Source: Bacillota bacterium (GTDB taxonomy: Bacteria; Bacillota; Clostridia; Acetivibrionales; DSM-1351). Taken from it: a stretch of DNA of 64,000 nt. Shown one piece after another: positions 52,264 through 61,525 of the stretch (positions within the stretch are counted from its first letter, which is position 1; every line of letters starts with the position of its first letter). The notes beneath the pieces were generated by a model. It was not told where the DNA came from and searched no databases. It was given only the letters and a program-made list of their open reading frames with translations. The translations under genes were made by a program, and so were the position numbers. The stretch lies in NCBI GenBank assembly GCA_023443515.1, contig JAEZUC010000176.1, positions 1 to 64,000 of the forward strand, in the 5' to 3' direction.

Positions 52264-53283
52264 TTGGCTAAAGCAAGTGCAAAGACAGAATACAGTGGCA
52301 GGGAGAAAGCTGCAATGTTGCTCATTTCCCTCGGCCCTGATAAGTCAGCTGAGATATTCAAGCATTTAAAAGAGGATGAGATAGAGCAATTAACCTTGGA
52401 AATAGCCAACATTAGGGCTGTATCTCCTGATGAAAAGGAAAGAGTTCTTGAGGAGTTCTATCAGATATGTCTTGCACAGGAGTATATTGCCGAAGGTGGT
52501 ATCGGGTATGCAAAAGATATACTTGAGAAGGCTTTAGGTGCTCAAAAGGCTGTAGACATAATAAACAAACTTACAGTGTCATTACAGGTTAGGCCTTTTG
52601 ATTTTGTGAGAAAAACAGATCCGTCACAGTTGCTTAACTTTATTCAGGGGGAGCACCCTCAGACGATTGCATTGATTCTGGCTTATTTAAAACCACACCA
52701 GGCATCAGTTGTACTATCTGCTCTTCCTCAGGACAAGCAAGCAGATGTTGCACGTAGGGTAGCTACCATGGACAGAACATCTCCTGACATAATAAAGGAA
52801 GTTGAAAGAATACTTGAGAAAAAACTTTCTTCATTGGTAACAGAGGATTACACTGCTGCAGGTGGTGTTCAATCTATTGTTGATATACTCAACTCTGTTG
52901 ACAGAGGAACTGAAAAATTCATTATGGAAACACTGGAAATCGAAGATACCGATCTTGCAGAAGAAATCAAGAGACGTATGTTCGTATTTGAAGATATTCT
53001 TACTCTTGACGGAAGATCAATCCAGAGATTCCTCAGAGAAGTTGATAACAACCAATTGGCTGTTGCTCTTAAGGGTGCGACAGACGATGTACAGAAGCTT
53101 ATATTTGCCAATATGTCCAAGCGTCTGAGCGAAATGATTAGAGAAGATTTGGAATTTATGGGGCCTGTAAGACTTAAGGATGTTGAAGAAGCTCAGCAGA
53201 AGATTGTTAATATTATTCGTAAGCTTGAAGATGCAGGCGAGATAGTTATTTCAAGAGGGGGAGGCGACGAAATAATTGTCTAA
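52264..53283 (+). CDS. fliG: FliG, flagellar motor switch protein
   Basis: The 339-residue rotor protein transmits stator torque. It has the N-terminal FliF-binding domain (GREKAAMLLISLGPDKSAEI), the middle-domain EHPQTIALIL motif (here FIQGEHPQTIALILAYLK), and the C-terminal torque helix MFVFEDILTLDGRSIQRFLR. The charged residues that face the stator are present. TTG at 52264 is chosen over GTG at 52255, because the GGGGTGA ribosome site covers the latter. Confidence 0.96.
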   Translation: MAKASAKTEYSGREKAAMLLISLGPDKSAEIFKHLKEDEIEQLTLEIANIRAVSPDEKERVLEEFYQICLAQEYIAEGGIGYAKDILEKALGAQKAVDIINKLTVSLQVRPFDFVRKTDPSQLLNFIQGEHPQTIALILAYLKPHQASVVLSALPQDKQADVARRVATMDRTSPDIIKEVERILEKKLSSLVTEDYTAAGGVQSIVDILNSVDRGTEKFIMETLEIEDTDLAEEIKRRMFVFEDILTLDGRSIQRFLREVDNNQLAVALKGATDDVQKLIFANMSKRLSEMIREDLEFMGPVRLKDVEEAQQKIVNIIRKLEDAGEIVISRGGGDEIIV

Positions 53284-54052
53284 TAAGATATATAAAAACA
53301 ATCAGGTAAATGTTGGAATTCCCTTTCAGGTTAAGTTTCCTGTGACATACCAGCCTCCCATAAGAAATATAGGACTCAAACCGGATTTAGATCAGGACCA
53401 TGAAGAAGAGTGTCAACAAGTTGATTATAATGCTATGGGCGAAGACATCATTAATAAGGCCAAAGCCGAAGCAGATATGATAATAAAAGAAGCCTTGCTT
53501 GAAGCTAAGGATATTATAAAAAATGCAACTGTTGATGTAGAAAATCTTAAACAGCAGGTTTATGAAGAGTCAAGTTCAGAGGGCTACCAAGAGGGAGTTG
53601 CTCAAGCCAGGCAGGAATATGAAGCACTTATTAAAGAAGCTCAGGATATTAAGAACCAAGCAGGAATAGAATACAAGAAGGTTCTGGATTCTCTTGAAGA
53701 GGACTCAGTTAATACCATTCTTGATATAGCAAAAAAAGTAATAAGTAAAGAGCTTGAATGCAAGCAAAATATTCTGCTGCTGGTTAAGGATGCTTTTGAA
53801 AAATGTTCTAAGGATAGAAAGGCAGTTCTTAAAGTAAGTGAGCAGGACTATGATTTCATATGTGATAATAAGGACGAGCTGGAATCAATGCTGGAAAGGT
53901 CTGAAGAAATAGAAATCAAAAAAGACCTTTCATTAAAAGAAGGCGGATGTATTATAGAGACTTCCTTTGGAAGCATTGATGCAAGTGCAGGAACTAAATT
54001 TGAAAAAATAGAAAATGACTTTAAAGACATATTAAATGAATCAACAAATTAA
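53276..54052 (+). CDS. fliH: FliH, flagellar export ATPase regulator
   Basis: The 258-residue protein restrains and positions FliI. It has a helical, acid- and lysine-rich middle (INKAKAEADMIIKEALLEAK and following, with GYQEGVAQARQEYEAL). The C-terminal FliH/V-ATPase-E-like domain has VLKVSEQDYDFICDNKDEL and the ending LKEGGCIIETSFGSIDASAG. The start is TTG at 53276, overlapping the fliG stop by eight bases, with GGGGAGG twelve bases upstream. The order fliG-fliH-fliI supports the call. Confidence 0.88.
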   Translation: MSNKIYKNNQVNVGIPFQVKFPVTYQPPIRNIGLKPDLDQDHEEECQQVDYNAMGEDIINKAKAEADMIIKEALLEAKDIIKNATVDVENLKQQVYEESSSEGYQEGVAQARQEYEALIKEAQDIKNQAGIEYKKVLDSLEEDSVNTILDIAKKVISKELECKQNILLLVKDAFEKCSKDRKAVLKVSEQDYDFICDNKDELESMLERSEEIEIKKDLSLKEGGCIIETSFGSIDASAGTKFEKIENDFKDILNESTN

Positions 54053-54084
54053 GGTGCGTTGCAGCTTTCTTTACAGGAGGACAA

Positions 54085-55395
54085 ATGTCAGGCGTAAACC
54101 TAATAAAATACAGGGAAGCATTAAAGTCAAAAGAATATATAGATTATATCGGCAAGGTATCAAAAGTTGTCGGACTTACAATAGAATCAGATGGTCCGCA
54201 GGTAAGTATAGGAGATTTGTGCAATATACACATTGTGGGTGGCAGTAAACTTAAAGCAGAGGTAGTAGGCTTTAAGGACGAAAAGGTTTTACTAATGCCT
54301 TTGGGAGAAATGATGGGCATGGGGCCTGGAAGTACTGTTTCAGCTAACGGAGATATATTAAGGGTCGCCGTAGGCCCTGAATTGGTAGGCAGAGTTTTGG
54401 ACGGTTTGGGAAACCCGATTGATGATAAGGGAAGCCTGCAATCCAAACATTATTATAAAACCGATAATAAGCCGCCAAACCCTTTGACCAGAAAAAGAAT
54501 CTCAGAGCCTTTGCCATTAGGAGTAAGGGCAATTGATGGTCTTTTGACCATAGGTAAAGGACAGCGAGTTGGTATTTTTGCAGGCAGTGGTGTTGGCAAG
54601 AGTACATTGATGGGGATGGTTGCGAGGAATACAAAAGCAGATATAAATGTTATAGCCTTGATAGGAGAACGTGGTAGAGAAGTACGGGAGTTCTTGGAAA
54701 GGGATTTAACTGACGAAGGTCTTGCAAGATCGGTGGTTGTTGTCGCAACTTCAGATCAACCCGCATTAGTAAGACTTAAAGGAGCAATGGTTGCCACAGC
54801 AATTGCTGAATACTTCAGGGATTGTGGCAAGGATGTACTACTTTTAATGGATTCCCTGACAAGATATGCAATGGCACAAAGAGAAGTAGGACTTTCCATT
54901 GGAGAGCCACCTGTATCAAGGGGATATACACCATCGGTTTTCTCTGTTTTTCCAAAATTACTTGAGCGAGCAGGGACTTCCGAGAAGGGTTCTATAACAG
55001 GATTGTATACGGTACTGGTAGACGGTGATGACCTTACCGAGCCAGTAACTGATACGGCAAGAGGAATTCTGGACGGGCATATTGTTCTGTCAAGAGCAAT
55101 GGCAAACAAAAATCATTACCCTGCAATTGATGTTCTTGCAAGTGTCAGCAGGGTTATGGGGGACATTATAGATACAGAACATAAAAAATGTGCCAATGAA
55201 ATTAAGAAAATAATGGCAGTTCATAGAGATGCTGAGGATTTAATTAATATAGGCGCATATGTAAAGGGAAGTAATGAGAAGATTGACTATGCAATAGAGA
55301 GTATTGATGATATAACATCGTTTCTTCAACAGGAAACCGATGAAAAGGTATTGTTTGAGGATATACATTCACAAGTACTTAGTTTACTGAAATAG
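54085..55395 (+). CDS. fliI: FliI, flagellar type III export ATPase
   Basis: The 436-residue hexameric ATPase powers flagellar export and is related to F1 beta. Walker A is GIFAGSGVGKSTLMGMVARN and Walker B is DVLLLMDSLTRYAMAQREVG. The family stretch SIGEPPVSRGYTPSVF is complete, with the catalytic Glu in ALIGERGREVREFLE. AGGAGG precedes the ATG at 54085. Confidence 0.97.
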   Translation: MSGVNLIKYREALKSKEYIDYIGKVSKVVGLTIESDGPQVSIGDLCNIHIVGGSKLKAEVVGFKDEKVLLMPLGEMMGMGPGSTVSANGDILRVAVGPELVGRVLDGLGNPIDDKGSLQSKHYYKTDNKPPNPLTRKRISEPLPLGVRAIDGLLTIGKGQRVGIFAGSGVGKSTLMGMVARNTKADINVIALIGERGREVREFLERDLTDEGLARSVVVVATSDQPALVRLKGAMVATAIAEYFRDCGKDVLLLMDSLTRYAMAQREVGLSIGEPPVSRGYTPSVFSVFPKLLERAGTSEKGSITGLYTVLVDGDDLTEPVTDTARGILDGHIVLSRAMANKNHYPAIDVLASVSRVMGDIIDTEHKKCANEIKKIMAVHRDAEDLINIGAYVKGSNEKIDYAIESIDDITSFLQQETDEKVLFEDIHSQVLSLLK

Positions 55396-55414
55396 TAGAG
55401 GGGGCTGGTGTTGA

Positions 55415-55882
55415 TTGCAGAAGTTCGGATTTAGACTGGAATCGGTACGGAATCTTAAAGTACAGCTTGAGGACAATGCTAAAAACAACCTGGCTTTAGC
55501 TTCAAGGGAGTTAGAGAAGCAAAAGGAGTTTTTGACCGGTTTAAGAACAACCAGAGAAGATTCTATCAGTGAACTTAATTCAAAAGTGGATGAAGGGGTT
55601 TCCATCAGCCAAATAAGAGCTTATAATAATTATTTGACCTTTTTAAAACAAAAAATAACAGAACAGAGAGAAAATGTAAATACCGCACAAAAACAAGTCG
55701 ATGTAAGAAGAGAGAGTCTGGTAAAAGCAGTACAGGAACGAAAGATACTGGATAAACTCAGAGAAAAAAAGTATGGCGAGTTCTTGAAGGAACAGGGTAA
55801 AGCAGAACAACTATTAATAGATGAGCTTAACAGTTTTAAATTCAAGGATGGTTCAGGAGAAGAAAATGCCGGAAAATATTAA
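55415..55882 (+). CDS. fliJ: FliJ, flagellar export chaperone
   Basis: The 155-residue protein is almost entirely a coiled coil, as expected for the FliJ rotor stalk that works with FliI. It starts KFGFRLESVRNLKVQLEDNA. A second long helix has EQRENVNTAQKQVDVRRESL, and the tail is EFLKEQGKAEQLLIDEL. The start is TTG at 55415, with GAGGGGG about twelve bases upstream. It overlaps the next gene by 17 bases. Confidence 0.9.
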   Translation: MQKFGFRLESVRNLKVQLEDNAKNNLALASRELEKQKEFLTGLRTTREDSISELNSKVDEGVSISQIRAYNNYLTFLKQKITEQRENVNTAQKQVDVRRESLVKAVQERKILDKLREKKYGEFLKEQGKAEQLLIDELNSFKFKDGSGEENAGKY

Positions 55883-56735
55883 TGTTACAGAACAAGATCA
55901 AAAAGTTGAAACACTTCTTAAGAAAACAGAAGTTTCAAAAAAACAAGATAAAAAGACGACTAGTGCTCTTTTTTATATCGTATCAATAATAACTGCATTG
56001 CTGCTTGTAGTCTTAATTATTGGAGGAGCATTGTTTCTTGCTGTGAAATTTAATGTAAATGGTGTTGCAGACAGTATGGGGGATAGTATACGGGGAATAC
56101 CTGTGTTAAAGTGGTCTTTGCCCGAGAAACCTGACCCCGATGACGAGAAAAATATGACTGAAGAACAGGTAAGAAACAAATACAATGAGATTAAAGCACA
56201 AAAAGAAAAACTTGAAACGCAGGTCGAAGACTTAACAAAGCAATTAGATAATACTAAAAATCAGGTAACTGCCAAGGACAGTAATACCACCTTGCTTCAG
56301 CAACAGAAGGACGCCCTCGAGATTGATAGAAATAAGCTGCAAAGCGAAAAAGACAGTCTGCAAAAGGATTACGACAAACTGTCCGAGGCTATATCTGCGG
56401 GAGACACAACCGAATATAAAAACTATTTTAAAAAGATTAACCCCCAAAAAGCTGAAGAATTATATGAAAGCATAATGCAAGAAGAAAAGATCAGTGCTGA
56501 TGTTAAGAAATACTGTTCAATATATGAAGAGATGGATGCATCTGCTGTTGCAGGAATAATGGAGCAGATGGGCAGTGGTAAAATGACTCTGATAATTGAT
56601 ATTATGAAAAATCTCAAAAAAGATACCGCAGGAGAAATACTTACAGAAATGACACCTGCCTTTGCAGCAAAGGTATCCGAACAGTTGGCTAAAGAATACA
56701 AGGTAGGAGTATCGGGAACAACTTCAAAAAAGTAA
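55866..56735 (+). CDS. MotE/YlxF-like membrane protein of the flagellar operon
   Basis: The 289-residue protein has one membrane helix at about residues 36-58 and a long periplasmic-side coiled coil (about 105-185). A C-terminal domain holds CSIYEEMDASAVAGIMEQMG and MTLIIDIMKNLKKDTAGEIL, a MgtE-N-like fold shared with MotE and FliG-middle domains. B. subtilis has ylxF in this slot before fliK. It may support stator or rod assembly; the exact role is not established. The ATG at 55866 follows AGGAGAAG, overlapping fliJ. Confidence 0.8.
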   Translation: MPENINVTEQDQKVETLLKKTEVSKKQDKKTTSALFYIVSIITALLLVVLIIGGALFLAVKFNVNGVADSMGDSIRGIPVLKWSLPEKPDPDDEKNMTEEQVRNKYNEIKAQKEKLETQVEDLTKQLDNTKNQVTAKDSNTTLLQQQKDALEIDRNKLQSEKDSLQKDYDKLSEAISAGDTTEYKNYFKKINPQKAEELYESIMQEEKISADVKKYCSIYEEMDASAVAGIMEQMGSGKMTLIIDIMKNLKKDTAGEILTEMTPAFAAKVSEQLAKEYKVGVSGTTSKK

Positions 56736-56808
56736 TACAGGTAATTGGGGGAATGGGAGAATTCCTACCCCATTACATAAATATAATAAAAACAAGGAGG
56801 TGAGAAAA

Positions 56809-58341
56809 ATGATAATGACCGGTAGTAATTTGCTAAAGCTTAGTATTAATCAGGACAGCAATGATATTTTGAACATTAAATCAAAAGCTCCTCAGGGTTC
56901 ATCCGGCTCATCTTTTAAATCAGTATTTGATACAACTGTTAATAGTTATTCTAGGCGTAACGATGCTGTTGCAAACAACAACTTGGGACAGGATAACGAC
57001 AGTAAGACCAAATTTAAGTCATTTGCTGAGGTTCAAATGAGCAGGAAGTCGGTATCAACAAAGTCTGTGGAGCAAGCAGGTTCCAATAAGGAAATGGCAG
57101 ATATAAGCACCGACGAAGCTAAAGAGCCTGAAAAGTATGATGATCAGATAGCGGCGCTTGCACAAATGTTGGGTATTGCACCCGGACAGTTGGCTGACCT
57201 GGCAAAACAGCTTGGTTTCTCGTTGAAAGATCTGAATAATGCTGACAAACTGACTGTTTTTATGCAAAAGGTATCAGATTTGCTAGAACTAAATGACAAG
57301 CAAAAGGACGTTCTACTAGAGCTGGCTGCAGAAGTTACAAAACAGATAAAAGCTGAGCCGGAAACTGCGACTGAGAATAGAAATAACGTTCCCGCAGGTG
57401 AGGATATTAATACGCAGGCCGGAAAGGTCTCTTTTGATTTGTCAAAGTTAGCTTCAAGTATTAAAGAGAAGCTGGACACACTTATTGAAAATGGACAGAA
57501 TAATCCGGGGTTAATAAGCGACGAAGTAGCAAAAATCATTGAAGTAATGAAATCTCAGGCTCAACCAGTTATAAAAACTGATTCTCAGAATATGGATGCA
57601 AATGTTGTAGAGGAAGTATCTGTGGAAAGTGAAAATAAAAAAGCCGATGCTAAAGAATTAGATACTGATGCCAAAACAAAAGATGTGTCCAAGGAGAATA
57701 ATGATGAAAGTGTAGAGTCAACCAAACCACAGCTGGGATTGCAAGGGTTGAATACTTCAGCTCAGACAGCAACAACAGATCAGCAGAATTTACAGCAGAA
57801 CTTTCAGGCAGTGGGGGATGTTAAAGCTGTTCTTAACAACAGTCAGGTAACTGCTGACAAACCTGTTTTTTCAATTAGACAGCCAATCAGAACCTCGGAT
57901 GTTGTGAATCAGGTTATGGAGCAGGCTAAAGTGATTCTGGGACAGGATAAATCAGAAATGGTCATTCAGCTCAAGCCGGACCACTTAGGAAAGCTTGAAC
58001 TAAAGGTTGTTACTGAGCAAGGTATAGTGGCTGCAAAATTTATAGCTGAAAGTCAGCAGGTAAAAGAAATTATTGAAACAAACATGCAGTTGCTGAAAGA
58101 TTCACTTCAAAAGCAGGGTATAGCTATAGACGGTGTAAGCGTTCAGGTTGGACAGGACAACAGAAGTGAAAACCGTAATCAGAGTTTGTCTCAAGGAAGA
58201 AATAACGGTTCAGGAAACGGGACTAAACATGAAGAAGGTGTTACAGGGTCAACTGTTACCGGAGTAAGCCTTTTGGAGAATCTTCCCGAGAGGTTGGCAC
58301 AGTATACGGATGAGCTGAATACAATTAATTATACTGCGTAG
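56809..58341 (+). CDS. fliK: FliK, flagellar hook-length control protein
   Basis: The 510-residue secreted ruler has a long, low-complexity N-terminal and central part rich in Asp, Lys, Gln and Asn, and a compact C-terminal domain (about residues 360-460). That domain has VIQLKPDHLGKLELKVVTEQ and the helix IIETNMQLLKDSLQKQGIAI, the substrate-switch fold of the Flg_hook family. AAGGAGGTG precedes the ATG at 56809; a GTG at 56800 lies inside the ribosome site. flgD follows 15 bases later. Confidence 0.92.
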   Translation: MIMTGSNLLKLSINQDSNDILNIKSKAPQGSSGSSFKSVFDTTVNSYSRRNDAVANNNLGQDNDSKTKFKSFAEVQMSRKSVSTKSVEQAGSNKEMADISTDEAKEPEKYDDQIAALAQMLGIAPGQLADLAKQLGFSLKDLNNADKLTVFMQKVSDLLELNDKQKDVLLELAAEVTKQIKAEPETATENRNNVPAGEDINTQAGKVSFDLSKLASSIKEKLDTLIENGQNNPGLISDEVAKIIEVMKSQAQPVIKTDSQNMDANVVEEVSVESENKKADAKELDTDAKTKDVSKENNDESVESTKPQLGLQGLNTSAQTATTDQQNLQQNFQAVGDVKAVLNNSQVTADKPVFSIRQPIRTSDVVNQVMEQAKVILGQDKSEMVIQLKPDHLGKLELKVVTEQGIVAAKFIAESQQVKEIIETNMQLLKDSLQKQGIAIDGVSVQVGQDNRSENRNQSLSQGRNNGSGNGTKHEEGVTGSTVTGVSLLENLPERLAQYTDELNTINYTA

Positions 58342-58356
58342 GAAGGAGGTACGAGT

Positions 58357-59217
58357 ATGGCTCAAACAAGCGGAATAAACAACCCACTTACAATTGACCA
58401 GATAATTGAAAGCACAAAGAGTAAGCAGGATGCAGCAGCCAGAAAAACCGGCGGTGAGCTTGGTAAAAATGACTTTCTTAATCTATTGGTTACACAGCTA
58501 AGATACCAGGACCCATTGAAACCTGTAGATGATAAGGAGTTTATCGCTCAAATGGCTCAGTTCAGCTCTCTGGAACAAATGCAGAATATGAACGGTTCAA
58601 TGACCAAATCTCAGGCATTTACCCTGATAGGAAAGGTTATTACGGCCACAACTACCGATGACAAAACTCTTGAAGTTAATGCAGTACAGGGCACAGTTAC
58701 CAGCGTTAAAATGAAGGACGGAAAAACCTTTGTTGTGGTTAATAACAAAGACATTGATGTAGACAGTATTACACAGGTTGATGACGCACTTTATAATTCT
58801 TATACAAACCTGGCTGATTATTCAAATCTGATAGGTTATAAAGTAAAAGGTGCGGTATATGATTCAGCCAATGGCAACGTTATTTATCTCTCAGGAAACG
58901 TTAAGCAGATTCAGAGAGGTGCCAACGAGGACTATGCGGTAATGGACGGTGTAAATGTTGAAATTGCTGAAGTAACAGGCTCAACTTCTGTTGATCCCAA
59001 TTATCTCAAGAATTATCTTGAACAAAAGTTAAAGGGAACAACCGAAGCCGATAAGCAGGTTAAGATAACTATAAAGGATAGTACCACAGGAGCCAAGGTA
59101 CCTGTTACAGCAACACTTAAGAGTTATAGTATAGACCAAAACACAGGTAAGGTAACCGCAGTTCTTGATAACATGTATATATCCGTGTACAGTGTATCAA
59201 ATATACAGCAGCCGTAG
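58357..59217 (+). CDS. flgD: FlgD, hook capping scaffold protein
   Basis: The 286-residue protein caps the growing hook. The FlgD N-terminus is intact: LGKNDFLNLLVTQLRYQDPL then EFIAQMAQFSSLEQMQNMN. The central beta-rich part (about 100-190) has FTLIGKVITATT and LIGYKVKGAV. It is longer than B. subtilis FlgD, with an extra C-terminal region of about 80 residues (KVTAVLDNMYISVYSVSN near the end). GGAGG precedes the ATG. Confidence 0.94.
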   Translation: MAQTSGINNPLTIDQIIESTKSKQDAAARKTGGELGKNDFLNLLVTQLRYQDPLKPVDDKEFIAQMAQFSSLEQMQNMNGSMTKSQAFTLIGKVITATTTDDKTLEVNAVQGTVTSVKMKDGKTFVVVNNKDIDVDSITQVDDALYNSYTNLADYSNLIGYKVKGAVYDSANGNVIYLSGNVKQIQRGANEDYAVMDGVNVEIAEVTGSTSVDPNYLKNYLEQKLKGTTEADKQVKITIKDSTTGAKVPVTATLKSYSIDQNTGKVTAVLDNMYISVYSVSNIQQP

Positions 59218-59257
59218 ACAAACACATTGGGAGTTGCTAAGTGAGAGAAGGTGAGTT

Positions 59258-59659
59258 ATGGTAATCAATAATAATTATTCAAACAGGATAATTAAGTCGC
59301 CATTAACAACCGGGAAGGTTCAAACGGGGAATCCCAGAAATGTCAACGCAAGTTCTGCAGGAGTTAACTTTGAAAATTTTCTTCAGCAGGCAATTGACAA
59401 GGGTTCCGGAGTTAAATTTTCAAAGCATGCTGAAATGAGAATGCAGGCCAGAAATATTGATCTTACCCAGACTCAAAAGGACAAGATCAGTAATGCAGTT
59501 TCTAAAGCTCAGCAGAAAGGAATTAAGGACTCGCTGGTAATACTTGATGACATGGCATTTGTTGTTAATGTAAACAGCAAAACGGTTGTAACGGCAGTGA
59601 ACAATAGTGAATTGAAAGAAAACGTATTTACAAACATTGATGGTGCAATTTTTGCATAG
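59258..59659 (+). CDS. Flagellar operon protein of the TIGR02530 type
   Basis: The 133-residue protein has a conserved central stretch VKFSKHAEMRMQARNIDLTQ and a C-terminal part MAFVVNVNSKTVVTAVNNSE, typical of the small protein encoded between flgD and flgE in Firmicutes. It may act as a FlgE-linked assembly or regulatory factor; no function is proven. The N-terminus is polar and Asn-rich. GGTGAG precedes the ATG at 59258. Confidence 0.85.
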   Translation: MVINNNYSNRIIKSPLTTGKVQTGNPRNVNASSAGVNFENFLQQAIDKGSGVKFSKHAEMRMQARNIDLTQTQKDKISNAVSKAQQKGIKDSLVILDDMAFVVNVNSKTVVTAVNNSELKENVFTNIDGAIFA

Positions 59660-59759
59660 CGCAATAAAACTCGGCTGGACCCAAACGGGAGGCTGAAAGA
59701 ATGTTCCCGAACGACGGACGGAACAATAAGATAACCTTAAAAGAGGGGGTCAACAAATT

Positions 59760-61091
59760 ATGATGAGATCTATGTTTTCTGGTGTATCAGGATTAAAGGC
59801 ACACCAGGCAAAAATGGACGTTATAGGTAATAACGTTGCAAATGTAAACACATTAGGCTTTAAAGCAGGAAGAGTAACCTTCCAGGAAATATTTAACCAG
59901 ACTTTGAGAGGTGCCGGAGCACCTGATGCTGCCACTGCAAGAGGAGGAACAAATCCTATGCAAATAGGTTTGGGTATTGCGGTTGGTTCAATTGACAACC
60001 AAATGACCGGCGGAAGTCCCCAAAGAACCGATAACCCTACTGACTTGTCTATTTCAGGAGATGGCTTCTTTATAGTTAGAGGCTCAAATACTGATACCTT
60101 CAAGTTCACAAGAGCAGGAAACTTTGGTCTGGACAAGTTGGGGAATCTGGTATCAGGCGATGGAATGAATGTGTATGGTTGGACTAAATATGAAACATTG
60201 GGTGATGGTACGGTAAAGTTTGATACTGAATCTGCAATTGGACCAATAAATCTTTATTCCGATGCAACCAACGGAAATAAGAAGATAATAGCTGCCAAGG
60301 CTACTAGCTATGCAGAGTTTTCCGGAAATCTGAATTCAGCTCAGAAAGAAGCAGCAACACCACCAGCTTCAGATGAACAGTTTATTATGCCATATACAAT
60401 TTATGATTCTTTAGGAAATGCACATGAAATGTCGTTGACCTTTACAAAGGCAGCTCCTGTCCCAGCAACTCCTCCGGCGACTCCGACGACAACATGGACC
60501 TATACGCTGGCTGCTAAACCAGGAGATGGAACAGCCCCTGGTACAACTACAGGTACACTGAAATTCGATGGAAAAGGTAAGCTGACTTCCGATACTGTCA
60601 CCAGTGTCAAAGTAACAATGACACCAACAGGCGGTGCAGCTCAGTTTGATGTTACTCTTGACTTCAAAAAATTAACCCAGTATGCAGCAGATAGCTCGGT
60701 TAAACCATCCAATGTAAATGGATATACAACAGGTAATCTTGTTACCTTCAACGTAGGTTCAGACGGTATGCTAACAGGCGTTTACAGTAACGGTCAACAA
60801 CAACCGCTGGGACTTATAGCACTGGCAGGTTTTGATAACCCTGCAGGTTTGCAAAAGGTTGGAGGAAACCTGTTTATACCTACAACTAACTCCGGTGATT
60901 TTAATAAAGGTGTTCCGGCAGGTTCACAGGGAGTAGGCACCTTGAGTCCGGGGACACTTGAAATGTCCAATGTAGACCTTTCAAGAGAGTTTACGGATAT
61001 GATTGTTACACAGAGAGGTTTCCAGGCAAACAGCAGAATTATAACAACATCTGACGAAATGCTACAGGAACTTGTAAACCTGAAGCGGTAA
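59760..61091 (+). CDS. flgE: FlgE, flagellar hook protein
   Basis: The 443-residue hook subunit has the N-terminal D0 signature GVSGLKAHQAKMDVIGNNVA then NVNTLGFK, and the C-terminal D0 helix EFTDMIVTQRGFQANSRII followed by TTSDEMLQELVNLKR. The variable D2 part (about 215-265) carries a Pro/Ala/Thr-rich stretch (PVPATPPATPTTTW). GAGGGGG lies nine bases upstream of the ATG at 59760. A strong hairpin follows the gene inside the operon. Confidence 0.96.
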   Translation: MMRSMFSGVSGLKAHQAKMDVIGNNVANVNTLGFKAGRVTFQEIFNQTLRGAGAPDAATARGGTNPMQIGLGIAVGSIDNQMTGGSPQRTDNPTDLSISGDGFFIVRGSNTDTFKFTRAGNFGLDKLGNLVSGDGMNVYGWTKYETLGDGTVKFDTESAIGPINLYSDATNGNKKIIAAKATSYAEFSGNLNSAQKEAATPPASDEQFIMPYTIYDSLGNAHEMSLTFTKAAPVPATPPATPTTTWTYTLAAKPGDGTAPGTTTGTLKFDGKGKLTSDTVTSVKVTMTPTGGAAQFDVTLDFKKLTQYAADSSVKPSNVNGYTTGNLVTFNVGSDGMLTGVYSNGQQQPLGLIALAGFDNPAGLQKVGGNLFIPTTNSGDFNKGVPAGSQGVGTLSPGTLEMSNVDLSREFTDMIVTQRGFQANSRIITTSDEMLQELVNLKR

Positions 61092-61109
61092 TTAATTAGT
61101 TAATTATAA

Positions 61110-61147
61110 CTACTATAGACTAAGGCTCAAAGCCTAGTCTATAGTAG
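61110..61147 (+). other. Strong intra-operon hairpin after flgE
   Basis: CTACTATAGACTA plus GGCT pair with AGCC plus TAGTCTATAGTAG, 17 bp with one bulged A and a CAA loop. No T tract follows, so it is unlikely to terminate. It more likely protects the 3' end of flgE RNA or marks a processing site. Confidence 0.6.
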
Positions 61148-61220
61148 TAAAATATCGATTTAGGTCCTGTTTTGTAAATTTGTTGAGCGTTATCTATTGT
61201 GTTTTTGGAGCAAAAATATT

Positions 61221-61418
61221 ATGATAAGATTAACTAGGTTAAACAAGACGTTGTTTGTCTTGAACAGTGATTTAATAGAGAGTTTTGAGAGTACACCAGA
61301 TACTGTTATAACACTTACCAACGGTAAAAAATATGTAGTTTGTGAGAGCGTTGATGAAGTTGTTACAAAAGTAATGCAATTTAAAGCCGGTATCTTAAAG
61401 TTTGCTAATGAAAATTAG
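61221..61418 (+). CDS. flbD: FlbD-family flagellar protein
   Basis: The 65-residue protein opens MIRLTRLNKTLFVLNSDLIE and has TPDTVITLTNGKKYVVCESV, the FlbD/YlzI form found after flgE in Firmicutes and spirochetes. Despite the name it is unrelated to the Caulobacter NtrC-type FlbD. The role is unknown, perhaps in motor assembly or mRNA binding. The ATG at 61221 fits the family; the frame extends eight codons upstream without a ribosome site. Confidence 0.9.
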   Translation: MIRLTRLNKTLFVLNSDLIESFESTPDTVITLTNGKKYVVCESVDEVVTKVMQFKAGILKFANEN

Positions 61419-61525
61419 CCCTGAAGTTCTGGATAATAAGATAAACCTGAATAAATAATGTGTTTACATTTTATATGCTAATGTAATTATTTGCTGGATA
61501 CATAAGCTTGAAGGGGGAAATAGAT

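Noticed and set aside
59660..59759. GC-richer 100-base gap before flgE examined for a riboswitch or small RNA
   Set aside because: No stable conserved-looking fold or known motif was found; it ends in the ribosome site of flgE.
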